Assembly: GCF_003001995.1 (NCBI RefSeq)
Contig: NZ_PVNB01000001.1
Location: 282,203-346,202 of the forward strand
DNA length: 64,000 nucleotides
Direction: 5' to 3'
DNA from: Orenia metallireducens
GTDB lineage: Bacteria; Bacillota; Halanaerobiia; Halobacteroidales; Halobacteroidaceae
The position numbers and the translations under genes were made by a program. The notes under the pieces are model-generated. The model was not told the origin of the DNA, made no database searches, and saw only the letters and a list, made by a program, of their open reading frames with translations. Below are positions 11,821 through 19,636 of the stretch, in pieces. Positions within the stretch are counted from its first letter, which is position 1. Each line of letters begins with the position of its first letter.

Positions 11821-11858
11821 ATACATAAAACCACAGGAACATATAGTAATACCTGTGG
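11821..11858 (-). terminator. Riboswitch expression-platform terminator
   Basis: Hairpin CCACAGG...CCTGTGG followed by TTTTATGTAT on the minus transcript, immediately 3' of the c-di-AMP aptamer and about 80 bases before atpZ. Position and U-run indicate transcriptional attenuation controlled by ligand binding. Confidence 0.85.
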
Positions 11859-11878
11859 AGAAGTATGCCCCTCTTTTC

Positions 11879-12054
11879 ATATGCCTACGAGGTTAGCTGT
11901 CGGATTCGGGTAGAGGATACCCTACTAAATAAAAAATTTAAGATTAAGGACAAAGATAAGTTACAAACACTTAACATTTACTTAACCTCACACTTAAATT
12001 TATCGTTAGATTCACCCCAAAAATGGTTCCCCCGCTCTTTATAGATTAGGCACT
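11879..12054 (-). promoter_or_regulatory. c-di-AMP riboswitch (ydaO/yuaA family) upstream of the atp operon
   Basis: The minus strand carries the ydaO/yuaA conserved blocks in order: CCTAATC, AGAGCGGGGGAACC, TTGGGGTGAATC, a TAGGGTATCCTCTACCC stem, CGAATCCGACAGCTAACC and CTCGTAGGC. The 5' TGCCTA and 3' TAGGCA close the P1 helix. This class binds cyclic di-AMP and usually turns genes off. A good promoter lies upstream (12071-12099) and an intrinsic terminator downstream (11821-11858), so the whole leader looks functional. The AT-rich stretch at 11936-12003 is an enlarged variable arm that resembles a dispersed hairpin repeat. The only downstream genes are atpZ-atpC. Confidence 0.93.
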
Positions 12055-12070
12055 TTTTAATTCATTTCTC

Positions 12071-12099
12071 ATTATACTACAAAAATATAATATTGTAAA
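12071..12099 (-). promoter_or_regulatory. Sigma-A-type promoter of the atp operon leader
   Basis: TTTACA (12094-12099) and TATAAT (12071-12076) on the minus strand with a 17-base spacer. Predicted start of transcription about 12064, ten bases before the riboswitch P1 helix. Confidence 0.75.
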
Positions 12100-12270
12100 G
12101 TTTCTTTAAGTAAGTAAACTTTACTTAAAATTGTCATATAAAACGAACCTACTTTAATAAATATTAGCAACTAAGACTTAGCACTACTTTAACAATTACT
12201 TGACATGAGTATCCTTATATTAACTAGTTGAATCTCTATTATTCACTTATAACTAATACAAAAATAAACT

Positions 12271-12310
12271 ATAAGATAATAAAACTGACTAGTCAGTTTT
12301 ATTATCTTAT
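12271..12310. repeat. Perfect 40-bp palindrome, TetR-operator-like core
   Basis: Both strands read identically over 40 bases, centred on ACTGACTAGTCAGT. The core resembles operators of TetR-family repressors, and the extended AT arms could also form a strong hairpin. It lies between the atp promoter and the tagO-like gene; no TetR gene is nearby, and no clean U-run follows on either strand. The rest of the 12100-12404 gap shows no gene. Confidence 0.75.
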
Positions 12311-12404
12311 TATAAAAAATTATATCATAAATGTCAAGTTTTTTTATAATAAGATACTTATTCAATAAAATATTTCATCTATGGGTATTATAGAGAATGA
12401 ATCA

Positions 12405-12443
12405 CAAAAAAATCTAGGTATTTATCTAAATACCTAGATTTTT
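12405..12443 (-). terminator. Terminator after the tagO-like gene
   Basis: Long hairpin AATCTAGGTATTTA / TAAATACCTAGATT with A- and T-runs on both sides, about 46 bases beyond the gene's stop. Could work in both directions. Confidence 0.85.
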
Positions 12444-12488
12444 GACTAGAAATTATATTAAATTATTAATCCTATGCTTTAATTTTGC

Positions 12489-13523
12489 TTAATTGCTTAA
12501 ATTGATGTCATTTATATAGTTAGATTTTACATTAAATATCCCTAATTTAATAGCTCCTAGTAAAATAAATCCTACAGAGCTAGCAGTTAAGAATATCAAT
12601 TGATTTAAATCTGCCTCACTAACACCAATCGCAATCATAGCTAAAAAGATACTGATTAAATAAATTATTGTAACAGCTTGAATTTGGCTTAATCCCAATT
12701 CTAATAATTTATGGTGTAAGTGCCCTTTATCGGCTTTAAAGATAGGCTGTCCACTTAATTTACGGCGTAAAATAGCAAATAAAGTATCCAAGATAGGAAC
12801 ACCTAAAACTAATATAGGAATCAATAATGTTATAGCAGTTACACTCTTTAAGGTACCTACTATTGAGATCGCTCCTAACATAAAACCTAAGAACATACTT
12901 CCTGTATCACCCATAAAGATTTCAGCAGGATTGAAATTATACTTTAGAAATCCTAAAGTAGCTCCAATAACTGATAGAGCCAGGATAACAGTCAATACTT
13001 GCCCTTGCTGATATGCAAAGATAGCTAATGTTGCTGTAGCAATCACTGTCACTCCTCCTGCTAAACCATCCATCCCATCAATTAAATTGATAGTATTCAT
13101 CACACCTACAATCCAGATTAATGTCATTGGTACTCCTAACAATCCCAAATAATAGATACCACCAAAAGGATTGCTGATAAATTCAATTCTAGTTCCAAAT
13201 CCAATTAGTACTAATCCTGCTACAATCTGACCCAATAATTTAACAAATGCAGATAACTCATACAAGTCATCTAAAATACCTAAAATAACAATTAAAGTTC
13301 CTCCAGCGATAATCCCTAAAAATTCAGAGCTGAATCCTGTCAAGATTAAGGCGAATAATACGCCCAAATAGATAGCAATCCCTCCCAAACTAGGAATAGG
13401 CTTAACATTGATTCTACGCTTGTTAGGCTTATCTACTGCTCCTAAGCTAAAGGCTAAACGCTTTACTTGAGGAACCATTAAATAGCTAATTAATAATGCT
13501 ACTAGTAATGGATAAATGAACAT
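12489..13523 (-). CDS. tagO: Undecaprenyl-phosphate N-acetylglucosaminyl 1-phosphate transferase (TagO/WecA type)
   Basis: Polytopic membrane enzyme of the MraY/WecA family that loads a sugar-1-phosphate onto undecaprenyl phosphate, starting teichoic acid or other surface-polymer synthesis. Family motifs in order: DKPNKRRIN (about 36-44), NTINLIDGMDGLAGG, FMGDTGSMFLGF, and the WecA-type HLHHKLLELG loop. About eleven membrane helices. The ATG at 13523 is chosen because AGAGGGGTGG sits six bases upstream; the frame extends to a GTG at 13532. 344 residues. Sugar specificity cannot be read from sequence alone; UDP-GlcNAc is the usual substrate. Confidence 0.88.
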   Translation of the reverse strand: MFIYPLLVALLISYLMVPQVKRLAFSLGAVDKPNKRRINVKPIPSLGGIAIYLGVLFALILTGFSSEFLGIIAGGTLIVILGILDDLYELSAFVKLLGQIVAGLVLIGFGTRIEFISNPFGGIYYLGLLGVPMTLIWIVGVMNTINLIDGMDGLAGGVTVIATATLAIFAYQQGQVLTVILALSVIGATLGFLKYNFNPAEIFMGDTGSMFLGFMLGAISIVGTLKSVTAITLLIPILVLGVPILDTLFAILRRKLSGQPIFKADKGHLHHKLLELGLSQIQAVTIIYLISIFLAMIAIGVSEADLNQLIFLTASSVGFILLGAIKLGIFNVKSNYINDINLSN

Positions 13524-13580
13524 ATTATCCACCCCTCTCTAATTTAAATTTATTTTTTAATGAAAATAATTAACATTAAT

Positions 13581-13608
13581 AGAGGAGCATAATAAATTAT
13601 GCCCCTCT
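13581..13608 (-). terminator. Probable terminator hairpin after comEB
   Basis: AGAGGGGCATAAT paired with ATTATGCTCCTCT, one mismatch. The U-tract after it is weak, so this may be a stem-loop of another kind. Confidence 0.55.
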
Positions 13609-13698
13609 AAAATTAAGCCTAAAACTTTTGCTATTAATCAAGTCTAACCTTATTTTATGAAATTTTAACCTAATTTTCAATTATAAATTTATGGAAAA

Positions 13699-14139
13699 CT
13701 ATTTAATCTCTTCTATTTTAATTCCTGCTTCCTTCATCATCTCTAAAGCCAATTTATCTGGATAGGCTCCCTTAAATACCACTTGCTTGATTCCTGCATT
13801 AATAATCATTTTTGTACAGAGGATACAAGGCTGGTGGGTACAGTATAAAGTTGCCTCATTAATCGAGCTTCCATGTAAGGCAGCCTGAATGATCGCATTC
13901 TGTTCTGCATGCAAGCCTCGACATAGCTCATGACGCTCTCCTGATGGTACATTATTCTGCTCACGTAAACATCCTGTCTCTGCACAATGCTTTAAACCAC
14001 TAGGGGCTCCATTATACCCTGTAGCGAGCACACGCTTATCTTTAACAATTAATGCTCCTACCTTTCGTCTTAAACAAGTAGACCGCTTTGCTACAACTTC
14101 AGTCATCTCCATAAAATAATTATCCCATGATGGACGCAT
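13699..14139 (-). CDS. comEB: Deoxycytidylate deaminase (ComEB/dCMP deaminase)
   Basis: Zinc-dependent deamination of dCMP to dUMP, supplying thymidylate synthesis. Zinc-site motifs are H77-A-E79 (LHAEQNAI) and PCILC (C105, C108). From the ATG at 14139, preceded by an AAAGGGG site, the protein has 146 residues; the frame extends 15 codons further but without a good ribosome site. It lies between upp and the tagO-like gene, in a pyrimidine-salvage context. Confidence 0.93.
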   Translation of the reverse strand: MRPSWDNYFMEMTEVVAKRSTCLRRKVGALIVKDKRVLATGYNGAPSGLKHCAETGCLREQNNVPSGERHELCRGLHAEQNAIIQAALHGSSINEATLYCTHQPCILCTKMIINAGIKQVVFKGAYPDKLALEMMKEAGIKIEEIK

Positions 14140-14231
14140 AAAAATAACCCCTTTCTTTATTAAGTCTAAATTTAAACAAATCAAAATAATTATAAACTTT
14201 TATCCCTAATGCTAATACTTAAGCTTAAACT

Positions 14232-14262
14232 AATAAAAACAGGGCAAAAGCCCTGTTTTTAT
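14232..14262 (-). terminator. Terminator after upp
   Basis: AAAAACAGGGC / GCCCTGTTTTT with an AAAA loop, abutting the upp stop codon. Closes the run of genes from tsaC to upp. Confidence 0.9.
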
Positions 14263-14891
14263 TACTTAGTTCCAAATAATCTATCTCCTGCATCTCCTAA
14301 ACCAGGCTCAATATAAGCATGATCATTTAATCTATCATCTAAAGCAGCAGTATAAATCTCTACATCTGGATGTGCTTCCTGTAGCTTTTTAACACCCTCT
14401 GGAGCCGCTACTAAACACATAAACTTAATACTTTCAGCACCTCTATCCTTAACAAATTGAATTGCTGCAGCTGCTGATCCTCCTGTTGCTAACATTGGGT
14501 CAACTACAATCAACTCCCTTGATTCAATATCAGTTGGCATCTTGCAGTAGTATTCAACTGGCTCTAAAGTCTCAGGATCACGATACAACCCAATATGCCC
14601 AACTTTAGCTGCTGGGATTAGATTGAACATACCATCTACCATTCCTAAGCCTGCTCTTAAGATAGGTACAACAGCCAATTTCTTTCCAGCTATCACCTTG
14701 GCTGTTGTCTCCATAACTGGAGTTTTAATTTTAACATCTTCCAAAGGTAAATCTCTAGTTACTTCATAAGCCATTAAAGTTGCAATCTCATTAGCTAACT
14801 CTCTAAACTCCTTTGGTCCAGTCTCTTCTTTCCTTAAGTGTGTCAATTTGTGTTGAATTAATGGGTGATCAATAATATGTACTTTACTCAT
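14262..14891 (-). CDS. upp: Uracil phosphoribosyltransferase
   Basis: Salvage of uracil with PRPP to UMP. 209 residues, standard length. The PRPP-binding signature [16 protein letters not shown] (about 128-143) and the uracil-binding C-terminal region ([17 protein letters not shown]) are intact. Last gene before a terminator, 12 bases after glyA, matching the B. subtilis glyA-upp-atp order. Confidence 0.97.
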   Translation of the reverse strand: MSKVHIIDHPLIQHKLTHLRKEETGPKEFRELANEIATLMAYEVTRDLPLEDVKIKTPVMETTAKVIAGKKLAVVPILRAGLGMVDGMFNLIPAAKVGHIGLYRDPETLEPVEYYCKMPTDIESRELIVVDPMLATGGSAAAAIQFVKDRGAESIKFMCLVAAPEGVKKLQEAHPDVEIYTAALDDRLNDHAYIEPGLGDAGDRLFGTK

Positions 14892-14903
14892 TAAAATTTC
14901 CTC

Positions 14904-16142
14904 CTATTTTTGATGTAATAATGGATATTCTTCAACCAACTCCTCGACTTCTCTTCTTACTTCGGCTTTAATCTCTTCATTATCAATATTTAATAATAAT
15001 TTAGTTATCATCTTAGCTACTTTCTTCATCTCTTCTTCCTTCATCCCTCTAGTTGTTAAAGATGGAGTTCCTATACGAATTCCACTTGTCACAAAAGGGC
15101 TTCTGGTTTCAAAAGGAATAGTATTCTTATTCACAGTGATATTTACCTCATCTAATGTATGCTCTGCTTTCTTTCCAGTAATATCATGCTCTGTTAAGTC
15201 TACTAACATTAAATGGTTATCTGTACCATCAGAGACTATCCTAAACTCTTGGCTTAAGGCTTTAGCTAAAACCTTAGCATTCTTTACAACCTGCTTTTGA
15301 TACTCTTTAAACTCATCACTTAATGCCTCTTTAAAGCAGACAGCTTTAGCTGCAATAATATGCATCAAAGGACCACCTTGAATCCCAGGAAAGATTGCTT
15401 TATCAATCTGCTTGGCAAACTCCTCTTTACATAAGATCATCCCACCACGAGGTCCACGTAAAGTCTTATGGGTAGTAGTAGTTACTATCTGGGCATGCTC
15501 TACTGGATTTTGGTGTAATCCTGCTGCTATCAATCCTGCAATATGAGCCATATCGACCATCAAATAAGCCCCTACCTCATCAGCTATCTCTCTAAACTTC
15601 TTAAAATCTATCTCCCTTGAGTAAGCACTTGCACCAGTTACAATCATCTTAGGCTTATTTTCTAGTGCCAATTCTCTTAATAAATCATAATCGATTCTTT
15701 CATTATCTTGGTTTACTCCATATGGCACAAAGTTATAGTAATTACCTGACATATTAACAGGACTACCATGGGTTAGATGACCACCATGAGTTAAGTCCAT
15801 TCCCAGTACAGTATCTCCCGGTTCTAACAGAGCAAAATAGACAGCTGCATTGGCTTGAGAACCTGAATGGGGTTGTACATTAGCATGTTCTGCTCCAAAT
15901 AATTCTTTTGCTCGCTCAATAGCTAGCTTTTCAGCGATATCAACATACTCACATCCACCATAATATCTCTTATCTGGATATCCTTCAGCATACTTGTTAG
16001 TCAATACCGTCCCCATAGCTTCTAAAACTGCTTCACTAACGAAGTTCTCTGAAGCAATTAACTCCAAATTCCCCTTCTGCCTACTCTCTTCTTTTTTGAT
16101 TACTTCAAATAATTCAGGGTCAATCTTCATTAAATTCTTCAT
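14904..16142 (-). CDS. glyA: Serine hydroxymethyltransferase
   Basis: PLP enzyme interconverting serine plus tetrahydrofolate with glycine plus 5,10-methylene-THF; it links to fhs (55-56.7 kb) in one-carbon metabolism. 412 residues. The PLP lysine lies in [14 protein letters not shown] (near residue 229), and [16 protein letters not shown] and [15 protein letters not shown] near the N-terminus are conserved. ATG at 16142 with a GGAGAGTGA site. 14 bases after rpiB, 12 before upp. Confidence 0.97.
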   Translation of the reverse strand: MKNLMKIDPELFEVIKKEESRQKGNLELIASENFVSEAVLEAMGTVLTNKYAEGYPDKRYYGGCEYVDIAEKLAIERAKELFGAEHANVQPHSGSQANAAVYFALLEPGDTVLGMDLTHGGHLTHGSPVNMSGNYYNFVPYGVNQDNERIDYDLLRELALENKPKMIVTGASAYSREIDFKKFREIADEVGAYLMVDMAHIAGLIAAGLHQNPVEHAQIVTTTTHKTLRGPRGGMILCKEEFAKQIDKAIFPGIQGGPLMHIIAAKAVCFKEALSDEFKEYQKQVVKNAKVLAKALSQEFRIVSDGTDNHLMLVDLTEHDITGKKAEHTLDEVNITVNKNTIPFETRSPFVTSGIRIGTPSLTTRGMKEEEMKKVAKMITKLLLNIDNEEIKAEVRREVEELVEEYPLLHQK

Positions 16143-16156
16143 TAGATCACTCTCCT

Positions 16157-16594
16157 CTAATCCTCTAATTGACTAATCTTATCAATCCTTCTTTGGTGCC
16201 TCTCACCTTCAAACCCAGTATCTAACCAAGTTCTAGCAATCTCTAAAGCTAACTCACTACCAACAACTCTCTCTCCCATAGTTAAGATATTAGAATTATT
16301 ATGTAATCTAGTTGCCTTAGCCGAGAATACATCATGGCATAAAGCAGCTCTAATTCCTTTTACCTTGTTTGCTGCAATTGACATACCAATTCCAGTACCA
16401 CAGATTAAAATACCTCTATCATATTCTCCATTAGTTACACTATAAGCTACTTCTTTAGCAAAATCAGGATAATCTACAGAATCAGTACTATCTGGGCCAA
16501 AATCATGGTACTCTATTCCCTTTTCATCTAATAACTCTTTAATCTTACTCTTTAAATTTATTCCTCCGTGATCACTACCTAATGCAATCTTCAT
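16157..16594 (-). CDS. rpiB: Ribose-5-phosphate isomerase B
   Basis: A 145-residue RpiB/LacAB-fold enzyme for ribulose-5-P/ribose-5-P interconversion. Active-site features are SDHGG near residue 7-11, the Cys in [17 protein letters not shown] (about 62-78) and the [12 protein letters not shown] segment. Precedes glyA and follows the phosphatase gene, the same order as B. subtilis ywlE-ywlF(rpiB)-glyA. Confidence 0.95.
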   Translation of the reverse strand: MKIALGSDHGGINLKSKIKELLDEKGIEYHDFGPDSTDSVDYPDFAKEVAYSVTNGEYDRGILICGTGIGMSIAANKVKGIRAALCHDVFSAKATRLHNNSNILTMGERVVGSELALEIARTWLDTGFEGERHQRRIDKISQLED

Positions 16595-16672
16595 TTCTAT
16601 ACCTCCAGTTATGAACTCTTAGCTGTTAACTCTCTAATAACTATTCTCTAATTCATAGTATTATCCTGCTTA

Positions 16673-17362
16673 TTATTCTAGATTTTCGACAATCTTCTCC
16701 AATTCAGCCTTAATCTCCTGAGCACAATCTCTATAAATTGAGATAGGTTGTCCAAAAGGGTCAGAGATATCTAAATTCCCTATCCTCTCTTTTAATCTAG
16801 CCAACTCCCTCTTTTCAGCTAAAACCCTCTGGTTTAACTCATCCTCTAATTCAGCAATCCTTCCTTCTATCCCCTCAAGTTCACTAAGCAACTCTTCTCT
16901 TTTATCTTCTAGCTCTTCGATCTCATCTTGATACTCTAAGATAAATTCTTCTCTCTTCTTATCTATTATCTGGTGTAGCTCTTCTATCTGTTTGGTCTCA
17001 TTCTCAATATCCTCAACCCTAGCTGCATATTCCTTTAATGTATAGACCTTCTCTCTAGAATCAGGATAATCATCTAAAATAACCAGTTTATGCCTTTGAG
17101 TCATTGTTAAGATTAAATCGGATTCTTCTATTAATTGCTGTGACAATAGTGTAGTTTGGTGATTACTTAAATCTATTCCTTCCTCTTTCATAACCCTAAT
17201 TGCCTGATAAGCTGCATCTCCACCTTCAAAGGCAGAGATACCTGCTGATTTAATCTTATAATTGCCCTTGCCATACCTAGTTAATAAGTCCCTAAGTAGT
17301 GCTTCTGCCATACTGCTTCTACAGGTATTTCCAGTACATACCAATAAAATAGTCTTCTTCAA
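16673..17362 (-). CDS. Low-molecular-weight protein phosphatase (YwlE-like) with internal coiled-coil insertion
   Basis: The LMW-PTP P-loop C9-TGNT-C14-R15 and the general-acid motif DPFG (Asp201) are both present, as in the protein-arginine phosphatase YwlE; Thr13 in the loop is the residue reported to favour phosphoarginine. The protein has 229 residues rather than about 150 because an 80-residue Glu/Lys/Leu-rich coiled coil (about 114-197) is inserted between the YTLKEYA strand and DPFG. Start TTG at 17362 with a GGAGGTGATC ribosome site. Position between mntP and rpiB matches ywlE. Activity towards arginine or tyrosine phosphate is family inference. Confidence 0.88.
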   Translation of the reverse strand: MKKTILLVCTGNTCRSSMAEALLRDLLTRYGKGNYKIKSAGISAFEGGDAAYQAIRVMKEEGIDLSNHQTTLLSQQLIEESDLILTMTQRHKLVILDDYPDSREKVYTLKEYAARVEDIENETKQIEELHQIIDKKREEFILEYQDEIEELEDKREELLSELEGIEGRIAELEDELNQRVLAEKRELARLKERIGNLDISDPFGQPISIYRDCAQEIKAELEKIVENLE

Positions 17363-17395
17363 AAGATCACCTCCCTGTTAATTAATAAATTTAAC

Positions 17396-17962
17396 CTAAG
17401 ATAATAAAAAGTGGATTCCTAATAAAATCAAGGCAACTCCTCCTAAGACTTCAGCATTACCACTGACTAAACTACCTATCTTATCTCCTAAAGTCAAACC
17501 ACAGATAACCATCACAGTAGCAATAAAACCTAAAATCATACAACTAAAAACTATATTGGCATCCAACATACCTAAACTAAATCCAACAGATAAGGCATCA
17601 ATACTGACACTTAAAGCCACGATAATTAAAGACCAGCCATATAGATCAAAGTTGCTATCGACTTGATCACTTTTAAAATTCTCATAAATCATTATCATAC
17701 CTAAAATCATCAATACCCCAGAACCGATAGTTGTAGTAATCTTATCTATTGTACCCTCAAAATAATAATTACCAAAAAGATTATGTAAAAAGAGCCCTAA
17801 TTCTACCCCTACTAAAGGCATAATAACATGAAATATACCTATAATCAGACTAAATTTTAATAATAATAGTAATCTCAATCTTTTGGTACCAATAGCTACA
17901 GAAACAGAAAAAGCATCTGTTCCTAAAGCCACTCCCAAAGCAACTACCTCTATAATATTCAC
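17396..17962 (-). CDS. mntP: Manganese efflux pump MntP/YtaF family
   Basis: Six-helix membrane protein built from two repeats, each with an Asp in a helix: GTDAFSVSVAIG near the start and SIDALSVGFSLG in the second half. MntP exports Mn2+. An ATG at 17977 is in frame, but its own GGGGAGGG bases form a ribosome site for the GTG at 17962, so the latter is preferred (188 residues). The neighbours tsaC and ywlE match the B. subtilis ywlC-ywlD(mntP)-ywlE order. No manganese riboswitch was seen upstream. Confidence 0.85.
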   Translation of the reverse strand: MNIIEVVALGVALGTDAFSVSVAIGTKRLRLLLLLKFSLIIGIFHVIMPLVGVELGLFLHNLFGNYYFEGTIDKITTTIGSGVLMILGMIMIYENFKSDQVDSNFDLYGWSLIIVALSVSIDALSVGFSLGMLDANIVFSCMILGFIATVMVICGLTLGDKIGSLVSGNAEVLGGVALILLGIHFLLS

Positions 17963-18088
17963 TATAACCCTCCCCATTAAGCAGACGATATATAATTTAA
18001 AACATTATATATATATTCTAATAGGAAAGAAGTTATATCTAAATTTTAATAGTACTAAATACTATAAGCTATAATGACCTATCAATAA

Positions 18089-19132
18089 TCAGACTTCAAT
18101 AATCTGATAGGCAGCCGACTTTCTCAATCTATTCATAATCGCTAAACCTAAACCTTTCAACTCTAGACCCTCTATCAAAATTCTCTCAATTCCCTCTTCA
18201 TCAAACTCTCTTAATAACTTGAAGATACTCTGACTAATCTCTATTAGGTTATCTTTACTCCCCATGATTTTGACATTAACACCTGAGTAATAATCTTCTA
18301 GTTCTTTACTTACCATTACTCCAATCTTCTTATCTTCATTTGCATTGATTAATTTTTTAATCTTATCCTTAATTTTATCCTCTTTGCCTTCAATTAATAT
18401 GACCTCTGCTTGGGGGGCATAATGTCTATACTTCATTCCTGGAGAGATTGCTGCTTTAGATTCATTTGCAAATTTACTCTTAACTACAGGATCTATCTGC
18501 ACTTGACCTAACTCTGCTAATAGTTCTTCATAAGTTACTCCACCAGGTCTTAGCAGGATAGGTACTTCTCTAGATAAATCAACTACTGTCGATTCTACCC
18601 CAAGACCAGTCTGACCACCATCTATAATCCCAGCAACTCTACCAGCCAAATCCTCAATCACATGTTCAGCCAAAGTAGGACTGGGTTTTCCCGATAAATT
18701 AGCACTCGGTGCTGCTAAAGGTAATCCTGTCTCCTTGATTAACTTCAGCGCTATCGGGTGATCTGGCATTCTAACCGCTACTGTATTCAAGCCTCCTGTA
18801 GTAACCTCTGGCACTTTCTGTGATTTTGGTAGAATAAGAGTTAAAGGACCTGGCCAAAACTTATCCATTAATTTTTTAGCAAGTTGAGGTACTCCTTCAC
18901 TTATTAAATTCTCTATATCCTTCTCTTCTCCAATATGTATAATCAAAGGATTATCCGATGGCCTTCCTTTAGCAGTAAAAATCGATTTTACTGCTCTTTC
19001 ATCAAGAGCATTAGCCCCTAAACCATATACTGTTTCAGTAGGAAACGCCACTAACTCTCCTGCTCTTAATAATTCTGTTGCATCTTTAATCTCTTTTTCT
19101 GAGAACACCTTAGTTCCTTTAATGCTTCTCAT
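18089..19132 (-). CDS. tsaC: L-threonylcarbamoyladenylate synthase (Sua5/YwlC type)
   Basis: Makes threonylcarbamoyl-AMP from threonine, bicarbonate and ATP for the t6A37 modification of tRNAs. An N-terminal YrdC domain (about 1-205; PTETVYGLGANA, KGRPSDNPLIIHI, SANLSGKPSPT) is followed by the Sua5 C-terminal domain (about 240-347), making the 347-residue two-domain form. ATG at 19132. Upstream neighbour is the pectate lyase gene, which interrupts the usual prmC-tsaC neighbourhood. Confidence 0.95.
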   Translation of the reverse strand: MRSIKGTKVFSEKEIKDATELLRAGELVAFPTETVYGLGANALDERAVKSIFTAKGRPSDNPLIIHIGEEKDIENLISEGVPQLAKKLMDKFWPGPLTLILPKSQKVPEVTTGGLNTVAVRMPDHPIALKLIKETGLPLAAPSANLSGKPSPTLAEHVIEDLAGRVAGIIDGGQTGLGVESTVVDLSREVPILLRPGGVTYEELLAELGQVQIDPVVKSKFANESKAAISPGMKYRHYAPQAEVILIEGKEDKIKDKIKKLINANEDKKIGVMVSKELEDYYSGVNVKIMGSKDNLIEISQSIFKLLREFDEEGIERILIEGLELKGLGLAIMNRLRKSAAYQIIEV

Positions 19133-19549
19133 TATAATATACCCTCTTTCATACTTCTATTAATACTACAATTGTCAGTATAAGTGAAGCAAAGACCGAA
19201 TCTTTTTGGATCAATCTACACTCAACACTAATTGCTAATAGTATAAAAACTGGAGCTCAGTTTTTATTATAGTATATAATATTTCTAAAGATTTGTTAAG
19301 AGGGATTAGATTATAGTTACTATTACCTACTAAATTTAATTTTATTCAAAGGAAGTATAATCCCAACTATATTTATTCTAGCTCTCTTCTTAAGAATTAA
19401 GGAAACTGCTTTGACTAATCTTATATAAGGAGAATATAATTTTGATTTGCTGACCTCCTGTTGTTGGCTATAAGTTCAAAAGTAAACTCTTAATACAACT
19501 TCACCATTGCTCCTACTAATCTCAAAAAAGCTCTTTATACCTATCATCT
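19133..19549. other. Non-coding region upstream of tsaC
   Basis: No convincing gene. One compact hairpin, AAAAACTG-GAGCT-CAGTTTTT (19235-19260), with T-runs on both sides could be a terminator or part of the tsaC leader. The rest is AT-rich with no recognised riboswitch. Confidence 0.4.
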
Positions 19550-19606
19550 TAAATAAAAAAGCTGAGAAATCCTTGCCTATTGATATAGGCTAGAATTCCT
19601 CAGCTA
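19550..19606 (-). terminator. Terminator after the pectate lyase gene
   Basis: Two-tier hairpin: outer GCTGAG/CTCAGC and inner GCCTAT/ATAGGC, followed by TTTTTTATTT on the minus transcript, 31 bases beyond the stop. Confidence 0.85.
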
Positions 19607-19636
19607 AATTCATTAATAATATGCTACAATGAATAA

